Made by a program: the position numbers and the translations under genes. A DNA stretch of 64,000 nucleotides, taken from positions 186,001-250,000 of the forward strand of contig NZ_CP049916.1 of assembly GCF_011578285.1 (NCBI RefSeq), in the 5' to 3' direction. Positions 30,512 through 39,806 of the stretch are shown piece after piece; position 1 is the stretch's first letter, and each line of letters begins with the position of its first letter. The notes under the pieces were generated by a model. It made no database searches. It saw nothing but the letters and a program-made list of their open reading frames with translations, and was not told the origin of the DNA. This DNA is from Acinetobacter lanii (GTDB lineage Bacteria > Pseudomonadota > Gammaproteobacteria > Pseudomonadales > Moraxellaceae).

Positions 30512-31876
30512 ATGATGAATGCCCTCGAACGTCGCTCAACCTTTGCATTAAGCAGCATTTTCGCACTGCGCATGTTGGGACTGTTCATGATTGTGCCTGT
30601 ATTTTCAGTAGCGGGGCAGTCATATCAGTATGCGACACCAGCCTTAATTGGTCTTGCCGTGGGTGTTTATGGTTTGACGCAGGCGATCCTTCAAATTCCA
30701 TTTAGCTTAATTGCAGACCGTTTTAGTCGTAAACCGCTGATCATTTTAGGTTTGTTGTTGTTTGCTCTTGGTGGTGCTGTGGCTGCAATGTCTGAGACCA
30801 TTTATGGCGTGATTATTGGTCGAGCCATTGCTGGCGGTGGGGCGGTGTCGGCTGTAGTGATGGCGCTTTTGGCCGATGTGACGCGTGAAGAAAACCGCAC
30901 CAAAGCCATGGCCACTATGGGCATGAGTATTGGCGTATCGTTTATGGTGGCATTCAGCTTAGGTCCTTGGCTCACCACATTGGTCGGGATTTCAGGGTTA
31001 TTCTGGGTCACCACGATTATGGGCTTACTCGCGATTTTGATGCTGTTTATGGTGCCATCGACCACGCGTCATCATAAGAACTTCCAACAAGGCTATTTCA
31101 ATCAGCTCAAGCAAGTCTTGAAAATGCAAGACTTGAACCGTTTGCATGTGTCCGTGTTTGCACTGCATTTATTGCTGACCGCGATGTTTATTTATGTGCC
31201 GTCACAGTTGATTGAGTTTGCAGATATTCCGCTGTCAAAACACGGTTTGATCTACTTGCCACTTTTGGTGGTCAGTTTATTCTTCGCATTCCCGAGCATC
31301 ATCTTGGCGGAAAAATATCGCAAAATGCGTGGTATTTTCCTGACGGCGATTGGCGGTATTATTGCCGGCTTGGCGGTGATGATTTTTGGCTTTGAATCCA
31401 AATACATTTTACTGCTCGGCTTAGGGCTATTCTTTATTGCCTTTAACGTGATGGAAGCGTTATTGCCTTCATGGCTCTCTAAAGCTGCACCGATTCAATC
31501 CAAAGCAACGGCGATGGGTGTCAATGCATCAGGACAATTTTTGGGTGCATTTTGTGGTGGGATTTTGGGTGGTCAACTGAATATGCTCGGCAATACCACA
31601 CTCGGTTGGAGCATTCTCACCGGCATCGCATTGATTTGGTTATTGATCAGTTTTGGACTGTCACAACCACGTTATTTATCCTCTCTAGTATTCAGTTTGC
31701 CGGAAGCAAAACAAACGGATGAATGGACTTCTCAACTCCTCGCAATTCGTGGTATTGAAGAGGTCGTGGTGATGCCCGAACAGCAAGTGGCTTACGTTAA
31801 GGTCGATAAACAGCAAATAGATGAGGCTGCGCGACACGATTTAACGCGCTTGTTGGGTAAAGAGGTAGCCATTTAA
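30512..31876 (+). CDS. MFS transporter with C-terminal YAM-like domain (YajR-like)
   Basis: Protein of 454 aa. Twelve TM segments are readable, with the MFS motif A in LIADRFSRKPLIILG and the proline/glycine-rich start LRMLGLFMIVPVFSV. After TM12 a soluble tail of about 60 residues (TDEWTSQLLAIRGIEEVVVM, then YVKVDKQQIDEAARHDLTRL) resembles the ferredoxin-like YAM domain of E. coli YajR. The substrate of YajR-type exporters is not settled. The gene lies 52 bp upstream of ssb and has no terminator between, so the two may be cotranscribed. ATG 30512 and 30515 are both possible starts. Confidence 0.88.
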   Translation: MMNALERRSTFALSSIFALRMLGLFMIVPVFSVAGQSYQYATPALIGLAVGVYGLTQAILQIPFSLIADRFSRKPLIILGLLLFALGGAVAAMSETIYGVIIGRAIAGGGAVSAVVMALLADVTREENRTKAMATMGMSIGVSFMVAFSLGPWLTTLVGISGLFWVTTIMGLLAILMLFMVPSTTRHHKNFQQGYFNQLKQVLKMQDLNRLHVSVFALHLLLTAMFIYVPSQLIEFADIPLSKHGLIYLPLLVVSLFFAFPSIILAEKYRKMRGIFLTAIGGIIAGLAVMIFGFESKYILLLGLGLFFIAFNVMEALLPSWLSKAAPIQSKATAMGVNASGQFLGAFCGGILGGQLNMLGNTTLGWSILTGIALIWLLISFGLSQPRYLSSLVFSLPEAKQTDEWTSQLLAIRGIEEVVVMPEQQVAYVKVDKQQIDEAARHDLTRLLGKEVAI

Positions 31877-31928
31877 GCATAACTCTTATAAAGTAAAACA
31901 TAGAATCGACATAGGAAGATAACAGCAA

Positions 31929-32507
31929 ATGCGCGGCGTAAACAAAGTAATCTTAGTTGGTACATTGGGTAAAGACCCAGAAACGAAAACGTTCCCAAAT
32001 GGTGGTTCACTCACTCAGTTTTCGATCGCAACCAGCGAGTCGTGGACAGACAAAAACAGCGGTGAGCGTAAAGAGCAAACTGAATGGCATCGTATTGTAT
32101 TGCACAACCGTTTAGGTGAAATTGCACAACAATATTTACGTAAAGGATCGAAAGTCTATATCGAAGGTTCATTACGTACCCGTCAATGGACAGATCAAAG
32201 CGGTCAAGAACGTTACACCACAGAAATCCGTGGTGAACAAATGCAGATGCTCGATTCAAACAATCGTCAGCAAAATGACAATCAAGGTGAAGGCGGATAT
32301 CAGCAACCTCGTTTTAACAACAATCAAAATAGCCAAGGCGGGTATGGCAACCAAGCACCTGCGCAAGGTGGTTACGGTAATCAAGCTGCACCACAAGGTG
32401 GTTATGGCAATGTTAACCAAGGTTTCCAATCCCCTAAACCACAGCAGCAACCTGCTAAGCCAATGGCGACAGCACCTTCTGATCTAGATGATGACTTACC
32501 ATTTTAG
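31929..32507 (+). CDS. ssb: Single-stranded DNA-binding protein
   Basis: Protein of 192 aa with AGGAAG ahead of the ATG. The OB fold covers ~1-110 ([20 protein letters not shown] start, [40 protein letters not shown]). A disordered linker rich in Gln, Gly and Asn has three tandem GGYGN units. It ends in the acidic tip DLDDDLPF that recruits partner proteins. Ssb protects single-stranded DNA in replication and repair. Confidence 0.97.
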   Translation: MRGVNKVILVGTLGKDPETKTFPNGGSLTQFSIATSESWTDKNSGERKEQTEWHRIVLHNRLGEIAQQYLRKGSKVYIEGSLRTRQWTDQSGQERYTTEIRGEQMQMLDSNNRQQNDNQGEGGYQQPRFNNNQNSQGGYGNQAPAQGGYGNQAAPQGGYGNVNQGFQSPKPQQQPAKPMATAPSDLDDDLPF

Positions 32508-32575
32508 ACTATACAATAACTAAATATTGTATTTAATATAAAGTAAGAACCTGCTTAAAACGGCAGATCATCATT

Positions 32576-32604
32576 AAAAGCCCATCATAAAGATGGGCTT
32601 TTTT
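32576..32604 (+). terminator. Terminator of ssb
   Basis: Stem AAAGCCCATC / GATGGGCTTT with a 5-nt loop and a long T run. Confidence 0.88.
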
Positions 32605-32724
32605 TATCGATGATACATCGGGCATAAGCGCATCCGAAAGTGCTGAGCTTGCTCCGATAGACATTGCCAAGTCAATAGAAATATTAGATCTAAAAATTCG
32701 ATAAATATTATAAAAACTTACTGT

Positions 32725-32753
32725 TTTACCGATCTAAATCCTTATCGTATTCT
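32725..32753 (+). promoter_or_regulatory. Candidate ahpC promoter
   Basis: TTTACC (32725-32730), 17 nt, TATTCT (32748-32753), about 46 nt before the ahpC ATG. A clear OxyR tetra-site (ATAG-N7-CTAT repeats) is not visible upstream. Confidence 0.45.
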
Positions 32754-32799
32754 TATTTCACAAACAGGCAATCCTCCCAAACGAGATAAGGAAAACGAG

Positions 32800-33363
32800 A
32801 TGAGTTTAATCAATACTGAAATCAAACCATTCAATGTAACAGCGTATCAAGATGGTCAATTTATTGAAATTTCTGAAAAAGAATTTAAAGGTAAATGGTC
32901 AGTGGTCTTCTTCTATCCTGCCGATTTTACTTTTGTATGTCCAACTGAATTAGGCGATTTAGCGGATCATTATGCTGAATTCCAAAAAATGGGTGTAGAA
33001 ATTTATTCAGTGTCAACGGATACTCACTTCACCCACAAGGCGTGGCATGATTCTTCTGATGAAATCAAAAAAATCCAATACCCAATGGTGGGCGATCCAA
33101 CATGGACTTTGGCAAAAAACTTTGAAGTGCTGATTGAAGCTGAAGGTCTTGCAGACCGTGGTACTTTCGTAATTGACCCTGACGGTAAAATCCAAATCGT
33201 AGAAATTAATGCCGGTGGTATCGGTCGTGATGCGCAAGAACTGCTTCGTAAAGTGAAAGCCGCACAATATGTGCATGCTCACCCGGGTGAAGTTTGCCCA
33301 GCAAAATGGAAAGAAGGCGATGCAACGCTTGCACCTTCAATCGATTTGATTGGTAAAATCTAA
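32800..33363 (+). CDS. ahpC: Alkyl hydroperoxide reductase subunit C (2-Cys peroxiredoxin)
   Basis: Protein of 187 aa, the usual length. The peroxidatic Cys lies in [17 protein letters not shown] (about residue 47), and the resolving Cys in [17 protein letters not shown] near the C-terminus. It reduces peroxides in the cytoplasm. No ahpF follows; the reductase partner must be encoded elsewhere. AAGGAAAACGAG ahead of the ATG supplies the ribosome site. Confidence 0.96.
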   Translation: MSLINTEIKPFNVTAYQDGQFIEISEKEFKGKWSVVFFYPADFTFVCPTELGDLADHYAEFQKMGVEIYSVSTDTHFTHKAWHDSSDEIKKIQYPMVGDPTWTLAKNFEVLIEAEGLADRGTFVIDPDGKIQIVEINAGGIGRDAQELLRKVKAAQYVHAHPGEVCPAKWKEGDATLAPSIDLIGKI

Positions 33364-33415
33364 TCTCATTTTTAATAAGTGGGCTGTTTATTTTTACAAT
33401 AGCCTTTGCTGCAGA

Positions 33416-33443
33416 AATCCAGAACTTCGGTTCTGGATTTTAT
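33416..33443 (+). terminator. Terminator of ahpC
   Basis: Perfect 10-bp stem AATCCAGAAC / GTTCTGGATT with a TTCG tetraloop, then TTTATA. Confidence 0.85.
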
Positions 33444-33538
33444 ATTTCAGCGCTCAAACTTATTCGACTGTAGAATGACTCAGTTAAAGTTCGAATTTAA
33501 AGTCATCAAGTCAAAGCTACAAGGGTAAAAATAAAAAG

Positions 33539-34462
33539 CTAAACCACATAACCCGCTTCATGTTGTGAATAGCTGCGAATCCCCTCAACCAAATGCTCAA
33601 TCAATTGTTCCATGACTAAGCGTTGTCCCTTACGCGAGGCATACACCAATTGCACTGTGCCAAGATTCGAGCACCATTCAGGTAAGATATGAATCAAACG
33701 ACCCGATGCAATGTCTTCTTTCACGGTTAAATAGGGCAGGTCTGCAATACCTAAGCCATCTAAAACTGCAAAATATGCCCCTGAGAGATCATTGCTTTTG
33801 ACTCTGGGCTGCAATGGAATTTCGATTTGTTCTTGATGCGCTAAATGATGCAATAACCATTGATAATGTGGCTTCTGCGTGCCTAAAACAATACTCGGGT
33901 ATTCATATAATTCTGTGATATGTTGAATGACACGACCTTGTAGAAGCTCAGGACTTGCCACCAAGCAATGCGTGGTTTTAATAATATCTCTGACAATAAT
34001 GCTCGAGTCTTCATTGGCGGAAAAATTGGTGCGAATCGCTAAATCTATATCATCATGAAGCACATCGACACGGCGACTGGTGAGTTCCATTTCAACATTC
34101 ACTTTGGGATGACGTTTTAGAAAATCATTTAGCAAAGGGCGAATCTGATGTTCCATCATCACCGGGGGACAGCTGAGTTTAATTAGCCCTTGCATGTCGA
34201 CTTTTTGGCGGGTCAATACATTCTGTGCCTGTTCCACCTGTTCAATAATTTTTTGACATTCTTCATAGAACTCTTGTCCCAAGGGAGTAACTTTAAAATG
34301 ACGCGTGGAGCGTTGAATCAGGGTGACATTAAACTGGGCTTCTAAGTCTAAAATTCGACGACTGAGTTTTGATTTGGTGATATTGCTGGCTTCACTGGCC
34401 GCACTAAAGCCACCGTGTTTCACCACCAAATAGAAATAGTAAAAGTCATCGAAAGAATGCAC
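33539..34462 (-). CDS. LysR-family transcriptional regulator
   Basis: The most likely start is GTG 34462 (VHSFDDFYYFYLVVKHGGFS), giving 307 aa; the frame runs 12 codons further to another GTG. The N-terminal winged HTH reads FSAASEASNITKSKLSRRIL, and the C-terminal periplasmic-binding-like effector domain follows. FDDFYYFYLVV with the KSKLSRRI recognition helix is typical of a LysR group that often controls neighbouring isochorismatase or pirin genes. The isochorismatase gene lies just upstream on the same strand and the pirin gene is divergent; these are the likely targets. Confidence 0.88.
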   Translation of the reverse strand: MHSFDDFYYFYLVVKHGGFSAASEASNITKSKLSRRILDLEAQFNVTLIQRSTRHFKVTPLGQEFYEECQKIIEQVEQAQNVLTRQKVDMQGLIKLSCPPVMMEHQIRPLLNDFLKRHPKVNVEMELTSRRVDVLHDDIDLAIRTNFSANEDSSIIVRDIIKTTHCLVASPELLQGRVIQHITELYEYPSIVLGTQKPHYQWLLHHLAHQEQIEIPLQPRVKSNDLSGAYFAVLDGLGIADLPYLTVKEDIASGRLIHILPEWCSNLGTVQLVYASRKGQRLVMEQLIEHLVEGIRSYSQHEAGYVV

Positions 34463-34544
34463 ATGCACAGTCCAAAGCAAGCGAGTGATCAGTTTCACTA
34501 TATCATTTTTAGGAAAGTATGCAGTTCAATACGGATGAATGAAA

Positions 34545-34570
34545 CAAAAAAAGCGATCCGAAGATCGCTT
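34545..34570 (-). terminator. Terminator of the isochorismatase-like gene
   Basis: Stem AAGCGATC / GATCGCTT with a 4-nt loop; on the minus strand it is followed by a run of seven T residues. It separates this gene from the LysR gene. Confidence 0.8.
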
Positions 34571-34615
34571 AAAAGTATGGCTGTTTAGGATAATCTAACA
34601 CCCTGACCAATCGTC

Positions 34616-35245
34616 TTATTTCTTCTCCGCTGTATTTTGAACATAGCTGTTGATGAGATTGCTATAGTCTGGAATATGCTGACCAAACAAGGTACCTAAG
34701 CCTTCGATATCATTGCGCCAATCGCGGTGCAGTTCACATGATGCGCCAAACCAAGTCATCAGTTGCGCACCTGCATTCGACATACGATCCCAAGCAGAAT
34801 CACGGGTTAAGGCATTAAAAGTGCCGGATGCATCGGTAATCACAAACACCTCAAAGTCTTCTGCTAATGCAGATAGAGTGGGGAATGCCACACAGACTTC
34901 AGTCACTACACCTGCAATAATGAGTTGCTTTTTCCCTGTGGCTTTCACGGCTTGAACAAAATCTTCATTGTCCCAAGCATTGATTTGCCCAGGACGTGCA
35001 ATATAGGGAGCATCAGGGAACATATTTTTTAGTTCAGGCACCAACGGACCATTCGGACCTTGTTCAAAACTGGTGGTTAAAATCGTCGGTAAATTAAAAT
35101 ATTTGGCCGCAGCTGCCAGTGCCAAGACATTGTTTTTAAATTTATCTGGATCGATATCACGAACCAATGACAGTAAACCGGTTTGATGGTCCACCAATAA
35201 AACCGCAGCATTGTCTTTATCTAAACGTATATAGGGCTTGCCCAT
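34616..35245 (-). CDS. Isochorismatase-family cysteine hydrolase (YcaC-like)
   Basis: Protein of 209 aa. The catalytic Asp is in AVLLVDHQTGLLSLV, a Lys in KATGKKQLIIAG, and the nucleophilic Cys in AGVVTEVCVAFPTLSAL, which together make the D-K-C triad of the family. The sequence is close to the YcaC group, octameric hydrolases of unknown natural substrate. ATG 35245 is preceded by AAGGAAG. Its neighbours are a LysR regulator and a divergent pirin. Confidence 0.9.
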   Translation of the reverse strand: MGKPYIRLDKDNAAVLLVDHQTGLLSLVRDIDPDKFKNNVLALAAAAKYFNLPTILTTSFEQGPNGPLVPELKNMFPDAPYIARPGQINAWDNEDFVQAVKATGKKQLIIAGVVTEVCVAFPTLSALAEDFEVFVITDASGTFNALTRDSAWDRMSNAGAQLMTWFGASCELHRDWRNDIEGLGTLFGQHIPDYSNLINSYVQNTAEKK

Positions 35246-35559
35246 TGTTATCTTCCTTTTATCTATTCATCTGTATGAAATTTCGATGTTGCAAGATCAA
35301 AAAACCTCGCAACTGAGTTTCATGCTAAAGACAAGCGCATCGATGCAGAAGAGGCTGAATTGGGAAAAATAATCATAAAAATAAGACAATCACTGAAATG
35401 CTGAACAGCATAGATGAGAGTTGAAGGCATTAGCATAGCGCATGAGGTTATTAAGAATTATCCTATTTATGTGACGCAGTATGCTGGCGCAGCACTCGAA
35501 TGGCATCAGAGTAATGGCTATGATGAATGCATATTCAATCCTAGCCATAGGAGTTAAAA

Positions 35560-36429
35560 ATGAAAAAAATTGTCGGTGTCTATCGTAATCAACAGATGCA
35601 TTGGGTGGGTGACGGCTTTCCGGTGAAAAACCTGTTTTCTTATGATCGTTTGGGTCAAGCGATCAGTCCGTTTTTATTGTTGGACTATGCTGCACCCTAT
35701 CATTTCGACCCGACTACCGCACAACATGGCGTGGGCTCACATCCGCATCGTGGTTTTGAAACCGTGACTATTGCCTATCAAGGTGAGGTAACGCATAAAG
35801 ACTCTGCTGGCGGTGGCGGTACGATTAAAACTGGTGATGTGCAATGGATGACAGCAGCCTCCGGTGTGGTGCATGAAGAATTTCATTCGCCTGAGTTTGC
35901 GCAAAGCGGTGGTTTATTTGAAATGGTGCAATTGTGGGTGAATTTGCCTGCAAAAGACAAAATGACAGCACCACGTTATCAAGCGATTGAGTCACAAGAT
36001 ATTCCTGTGATTGAGTTTGAAGATCAAGCAGGGCATCTGCGGGTGATTGCAGGTAGCCAAGGTGATGTACAGGGTGCTGCACAGACCTTTAGTCCAGTCA
36101 ATGTTTGGGATGGTGTACTCAAAGTTGGACATAGCGAATTTATCCATGTGCCTGTAGATCACAATACATTGCTGGTGGTGCTTGAAGGCGAGATGTTGTT
36201 GAATGGCACTCAAAAAGTTCAAGACAGTTCGATTGTGATGTTCGCCAAAGATGGTGAAACTGCAATTCAACTTGAAGCGACCCAAGAGGCTAAGTTTTTG
36301 GTACTCACTGGAAAACCGTTGAATGAACCGATTCAAGGGCATGGGCCTTTTGTGATGAACAGTAAAGAGGAAATCATCCAAGCGTTCCATGATTTCAATC
36401 AGGGGAAATTTGGTCAAATTTCAGTTTAA
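35560..36429 (+). CDS. Pirin-family bicupin protein
   Basis: Protein of 289 aa with GGAG 8 nt ahead of the ATG. The N-terminal cupin has the metal-ligand pattern HPHRGFETVTIAYQG...HKDS and the DVQWMTAASGVVHEEFHSP segment (His, His, His, Glu ligands). A second, degenerate cupin fills the C-terminal half. Some bacterial pirins are quercetin 2,3-dioxygenases; others are regulators, so the activity is open. It is divergent from the isochorismatase-like gene across 314 bp. Confidence 0.92.
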   Translation: MKKIVGVYRNQQMHWVGDGFPVKNLFSYDRLGQAISPFLLLDYAAPYHFDPTTAQHGVGSHPHRGFETVTIAYQGEVTHKDSAGGGGTIKTGDVQWMTAASGVVHEEFHSPEFAQSGGLFEMVQLWVNLPAKDKMTAPRYQAIESQDIPVIEFEDQAGHLRVIAGSQGDVQGAAQTFSPVNVWDGVLKVGHSEFIHVPVDHNTLLVVLEGEMLLNGTQKVQDSSIVMFAKDGETAIQLEATQEAKFLVLTGKPLNEPIQGHGPFVMNSKEEIIQAFHDFNQGKFGQISV

Positions 36430-36475
36430 ACTCGTGCTATAGCATTCAACCGATCGAAACAGGTGCTCGAAATAC

Positions 36476-36506
36476 AAAAAAGGCAAATTTAGATTTGCCT
36501 TTTTTG
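36476..36506 (+). terminator. Terminator of the pirin gene
   Basis: Stem AGGCAAAT / ATTTGCCT with TTAG loop, with A run before and T run after that extend the pairing. Confidence 0.88.
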
Positions 36507-36681
36507 TGGCTTAAACTCATTGGAGAATATATTTTTTGAGCATTAAAAGTTCAATAATCAGTGAGAGGTGAATTGAATAGATTTGAAAAATGGTAGAAAA
36601 AATCAAATCAGTGATGATCTATCTCTTTTAACCGTGAGCAGATTGATCAATCCATTGAATATTTAAAAAGCTAAAAAAATT

Positions 36682-36713
36682 AAGGGCCTCTATCCCACAC
36701 AACAGAGGCCCTT
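36682..36713 (-). terminator. Strong hairpin, terminator in minus orientation without an upstream gene
   Basis: Perfect 10-bp stem AAGGGCCTCT / AGAGGCCCTT with a 12-nt loop; on the minus strand it is followed by AATTTTTTTAG. No minus-strand gene lies between it and 37071, so it may end an unannotated transcript. The remaining 36510-37070 region is AT-rich and shows a perfect TATAAT on the plus strand at 36802-36807, without a good -35. Confidence 0.5.
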
Positions 36714-37070
36714 TAACGCTGTAATTTCTATTTATTTTTTTGCTCTGTCACTATGTTTTTATAAGTTTAATGTGACTTGGTTCTCGTTTTGTGTGCGTAT
36801 AATAATTCAAAAATATCTACTTGTAAACTATAAATTTTATTATTTGGTGAAAATATCCTACTTGTTTTTAAAGGTTTTTTTGTTTTTTTAAAAAAACTAA
36901 TAGTTTTAGTAGCTTAGAAAACCACCTAAATAGGTAAAGTTTAAATAGATATTTTTATTTGACTTATCTTTGAGCGATAAAAAGAGCAAATCTGGAACTT
37001 TTTAATACCGTATTTGTTCGCATCTTCGAGCATAATAAAAAAATATCGTTAACATTTACGGATAATAATT

Positions 37071-38369
37071 TTGAAGATCGCAGTGATTGGAAGTGGCATG
37101 GCTGGGTTGGCTACTGCAAGAATGCTTAAAGATGCAGGACATCAGATCACGATTTTTGAGGCACTCCCAGGCCGTGGAATGGACAGTTATAGTTTGGCCT
37201 ATGAAGGTGGCAATATCGATTCGCCATTACGGGTGATGAATCCAATGCTGTGGAAAAATACCCTCAGTTTGGCAACCCACTTAGGTATTAAAACTTTTCC
37301 TGTACGCACCTATATGTCGTGTAGTTGGTTATTTGAAGATAAAATTGAAACTTGGTTGACCACTTCACGCACGCCCATTGGTAATTTCCCGATTATTAAC
37401 AACCGTAAAGGCATTAAACAATATGGCTGGCGTATCGTAAAAGGTATGCTACAGCTAAAAACAGCCTTAAAGCAGTTTTTTAAATCGGACAATCAAGACA
37501 TCACTTTGGATGAGTTTGTTCGTATCAATCAAATCGAAGAAGTGTTTTGGAATGGCGTAGTAATGCCTGTTCTCTTCACGATTTGTACCTGTGATGCGAA
37601 AACCATTGGCGAATGGCCTGCGAAACCATTGTTGGTGTTCTTACGCCAATTGACGGATGGCGATGCATTATTGCGGATTCAAGGGGGAACCCCAGCCTTG
37701 GTCGATAAACTGAGCGAAGGGGTTGAGATTCGGAGTTCAACACCCATTCACAAAATTGAAGAACGTGGTGAGCAGGTTTATGTCGAAACCGCGCAAGGCG
37801 ACTCGGCGTTATTTGATCGGGTGATTGTGGCGACCCCGACCACCAAAGTGCACAAATTCCTGCATCCTGAGCAGTTTGCCGATGACATTGCGTTGTTGAA
37901 GCAATTTAAATTTGTCGATGGTGAATTGGTGATTCATACCGATCCAATCGTGATGCCTGAACGCCGTAAAGATTGGTCTGTTTTAAGCTATATGATGGAT
38001 CGTAAATTTACCAAACAGCATTTCACCGTCTGGCTGAATTCCATTGAACCGAGTTTGGTGGGTAAATCTGCCGTATTCCAAACTTGGAATCCGGTGATTG
38101 AGATTGACCCGAAGAAAATCATTTCAACGGTTAAACTCACTCGCGCTGTGGTTGATACCAATACCTTGTCTTTAAATACCGAATTGCAGAAACGTCATTT
38201 GGATCCCAACCGTAAAGTGTTTTACTGCGGTTCATGGTCATGTGATGGCTTACCGATTTTGGAATCTGCCGTGACTTCAGCCATGCATATTGCGGAAATT
38301 TTTAAAGCCCCATTGCCGTTTGTCGGTTTAAAACCAATTGTTGAGGTTGCTCCGCAATTGGGTTACTAA
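37071..38369 (+). CDS. FAD-dependent oxidoreductase (amine oxidase / COG2907-like)
   Basis: Protein of 432 aa starting at TTG 37071. The Rossmann FAD motif MKIAVIGSGMAGLATARML is at the extreme N-terminus, followed by HQITIFEALPGRG. The C-terminal FAD-binding part reads FYCGSWSCDGLPILESAVTS. The overall pattern fits predicted NAD/FAD-binding proteins of the amine oxidase fold, which are often encoded with cyclopropane-fatty-acid-synthase-like methyltransferases. A methyltransferase gene follows after 19 bp, so a two-gene operon for modification of a lipid or other small molecule is a fair guess; the substrate is unknown. Confidence 0.8.
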   Translation: MKIAVIGSGMAGLATARMLKDAGHQITIFEALPGRGMDSYSLAYEGGNIDSPLRVMNPMLWKNTLSLATHLGIKTFPVRTYMSCSWLFEDKIETWLTTSRTPIGNFPIINNRKGIKQYGWRIVKGMLQLKTALKQFFKSDNQDITLDEFVRINQIEEVFWNGVVMPVLFTICTCDAKTIGEWPAKPLLVFLRQLTDGDALLRIQGGTPALVDKLSEGVEIRSSTPIHKIEERGEQVYVETAQGDSALFDRVIVATPTTKVHKFLHPEQFADDIALLKQFKFVDGELVIHTDPIVMPERRKDWSVLSYMMDRKFTKQHFTVWLNSIEPSLVGKSAVFQTWNPVIEIDPKKIISTVKLTRAVVDTNTLSLNTELQKRHLDPNRKVFYCGSWSCDGLPILESAVTSAMHIAEIFKAPLPFVGLKPIVEVAPQLGY

Positions 38370-38388
38370 GCGATTAGGTCAATACAAG

Positions 38389-39234
38389 ATGAAATGGTTT
38401 CAAGCATTGCTTCAGAACACACCGCAACATAAGTATGCAATTAATGCAGTGATGTTGGGAGATGCATCTGAATCTGCTTGGACCAATTTGGGTTATTGGC
38501 AAGTCCAAAATGATGCTTATCCACACGCCTGTGAAACATTGGCACAACAACTTGCCGATGCCATAGATTTAAATTCAAAAGATCGCGTGTTGGATTTGGG
38601 CTGTGGACAAGGGGCAAGTTTACACTTGTGGAAAAGTCATTATCAGGTGACACATATTGAGGCTGTGGATATACAGCCTGCCTGTGTGGATAAAATTATC
38701 CACAGCATGCCTTTTATACACAATGTAATGTGTGGATCATTTTTAAATTTAAATGGGTGCGATTTTGAGTTTAAATTTGATGCGGTGCTCTGCATCGATG
38801 CAGCCTACCACAGTGATTTAAATTCATTTTTAAACTCAGTCAAATCGGTTTTGAATTCAAAAGCACGCATTGGTTTTCATTATTTGGTCTTGACTGAAAA
38901 ATACGCCACTTTGAATTCATTTGAAAAATTAAAGTTAAGCGCATTGTTAAAAAGTGCAGATATTCAGTTGAAGCATTTAAATTCATATGCGGAAACTGAA
39001 AATATCATCGGAAGTTTCGGCTTTGAAAAGATTCAAATTGAAAATCTATCTAGACCCGTGTTACAGGGATTTGCAGATTATATTCAGCAGTCAAGTCAGC
39101 AGCAGGCTCAAAAAAAACTGCAAGGGCAGTGGTCTTTAGATCGTTTTAAAATTGAAATGACTGCCAAGCTGTGTCAAAAACTGTATGCCGATGGCTTGGT
39201 GGATTATGTCCAGATTTGCGCAGTGAATGCGTAA
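38389..39234 (+). CDS. Class I SAM-dependent methyltransferase
   Basis: Protein of 281 aa from ATG 38389; the frame extends 17 codons upstream into the preceding gene. SAM-binding motif I is DRVLDLGCGQGASLHLW, motif II THIEAVDIQPACVDKI, and AVLCIDAAYHSDLNSFL follows. The stretch SAWTNLGYWQ near the N-terminus resembles small-molecule or fatty-acid methyltransferases. The gene has many AT-rich repeated words (TTAAATTCA and variants, at least six between 38570 and 38990) unlike its upstream partner, which hints at different origin or drift. It ends just before a hairpin and the tRNA-Thr gene. Confidence 0.82.
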   Translation: MKWFQALLQNTPQHKYAINAVMLGDASESAWTNLGYWQVQNDAYPHACETLAQQLADAIDLNSKDRVLDLGCGQGASLHLWKSHYQVTHIEAVDIQPACVDKIIHSMPFIHNVMCGSFLNLNGCDFEFKFDAVLCIDAAYHSDLNSFLNSVKSVLNSKARIGFHYLVLTEKYATLNSFEKLKLSALLKSADIQLKHLNSYAETENIIGSFGFEKIQIENLSRPVLQGFADYIQQSSQQQAQKKLQGQWSLDRFKIEMTAKLCQKLYADGLVDYVQICAVNA

Positions 39235-39274
39235 TAAAGCGTTTTGTAGGAAATACAAATCCCAGAAACAACAA

Positions 39275-39296
39275 AGCCTCACTAAAAAGCGAGGCT
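39275..39296. terminator. Hairpin between methyltransferase and tRNA-Thr
   Basis: Stem AGCCTC / GAGGCT extended by one C-G pair after a mismatch; U-rich on the minus side (GGCTTTGTTGTTT). It can end the minus-strand tRNA transcript and the convergent methyltransferase transcript. Confidence 0.6.
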
Positions 39297-39306
39297 AAGT
39301 TTAAAA

Positions 39307-39382
<76 letters not shown>

Positions 39383-39629
39383 AACGTTGTGTGTGAATAA
39401 TAGCGGATTCTTGCTAAAACACAAGCCAAAAAACGATCACTTAATTCACTTTATTATTTATTGTTATTATTGTCTGTTGTTAATGTTGCAAATTTATACA
39501 TTTCAAAATGCACTTAATGATGAGTGATTAATCAGATCATTAAAGCATTGCTAGTGTTGCCTCTTGTTCTCAACGGTTTTTTAATCATGTTTTGATTAAA
39601 GTGTTTATAGCACTTTAGTTTAATTTTAT

Positions 39630-39806
39630 TTATGCATTTTTAAGTTTTGCTTCTTTAGCATCAACTTGGGTGATGTTTAAATGTTTCACCTGTGAAGATT
39701 TTTCAATTGAATATTGACCCTCATATTTCACTTGAGTAGTTCCTGCAAATACACCAGATGTCGTCGTAAACAAAATAGCACAAATCAAAAAGCGTAATTT
39801 AGTCAT
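39630..39806 (-). CDS. Small secreted or periplasmic protein, 58 aa, unknown function
   Basis: A short gene between the two tRNA genes. Residues 1-21 form a clear Sec signal peptide (MTKLRFLICAILFTTTSGVF then A-G, with cleavage after VFA), leaving a mature peptide of about 37 residues that starts GTTQVKYEGQYSIEKSSQVK. The mature part is charged and ends KEAKLKNA. It has no cysteine after the signal. The ribosome site is weak, but the signal peptide and the stop after a coherent mature domain argue for a real gene. I do not recognise the family. Confidence 0.65.
   Translation of the reverse strand: MTKLRFLICAILFTTTSGVFAGTTQVKYEGQYSIEKSSQVKHLNITQVDAKEAKLKNA

Noticed and set aside
32650..32725. 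Possible OxyR site upstream of ahpC
   Set aside because: Isolated ATAG and CTA words occur, but the four half-sites with 7-nt spacing are not there.
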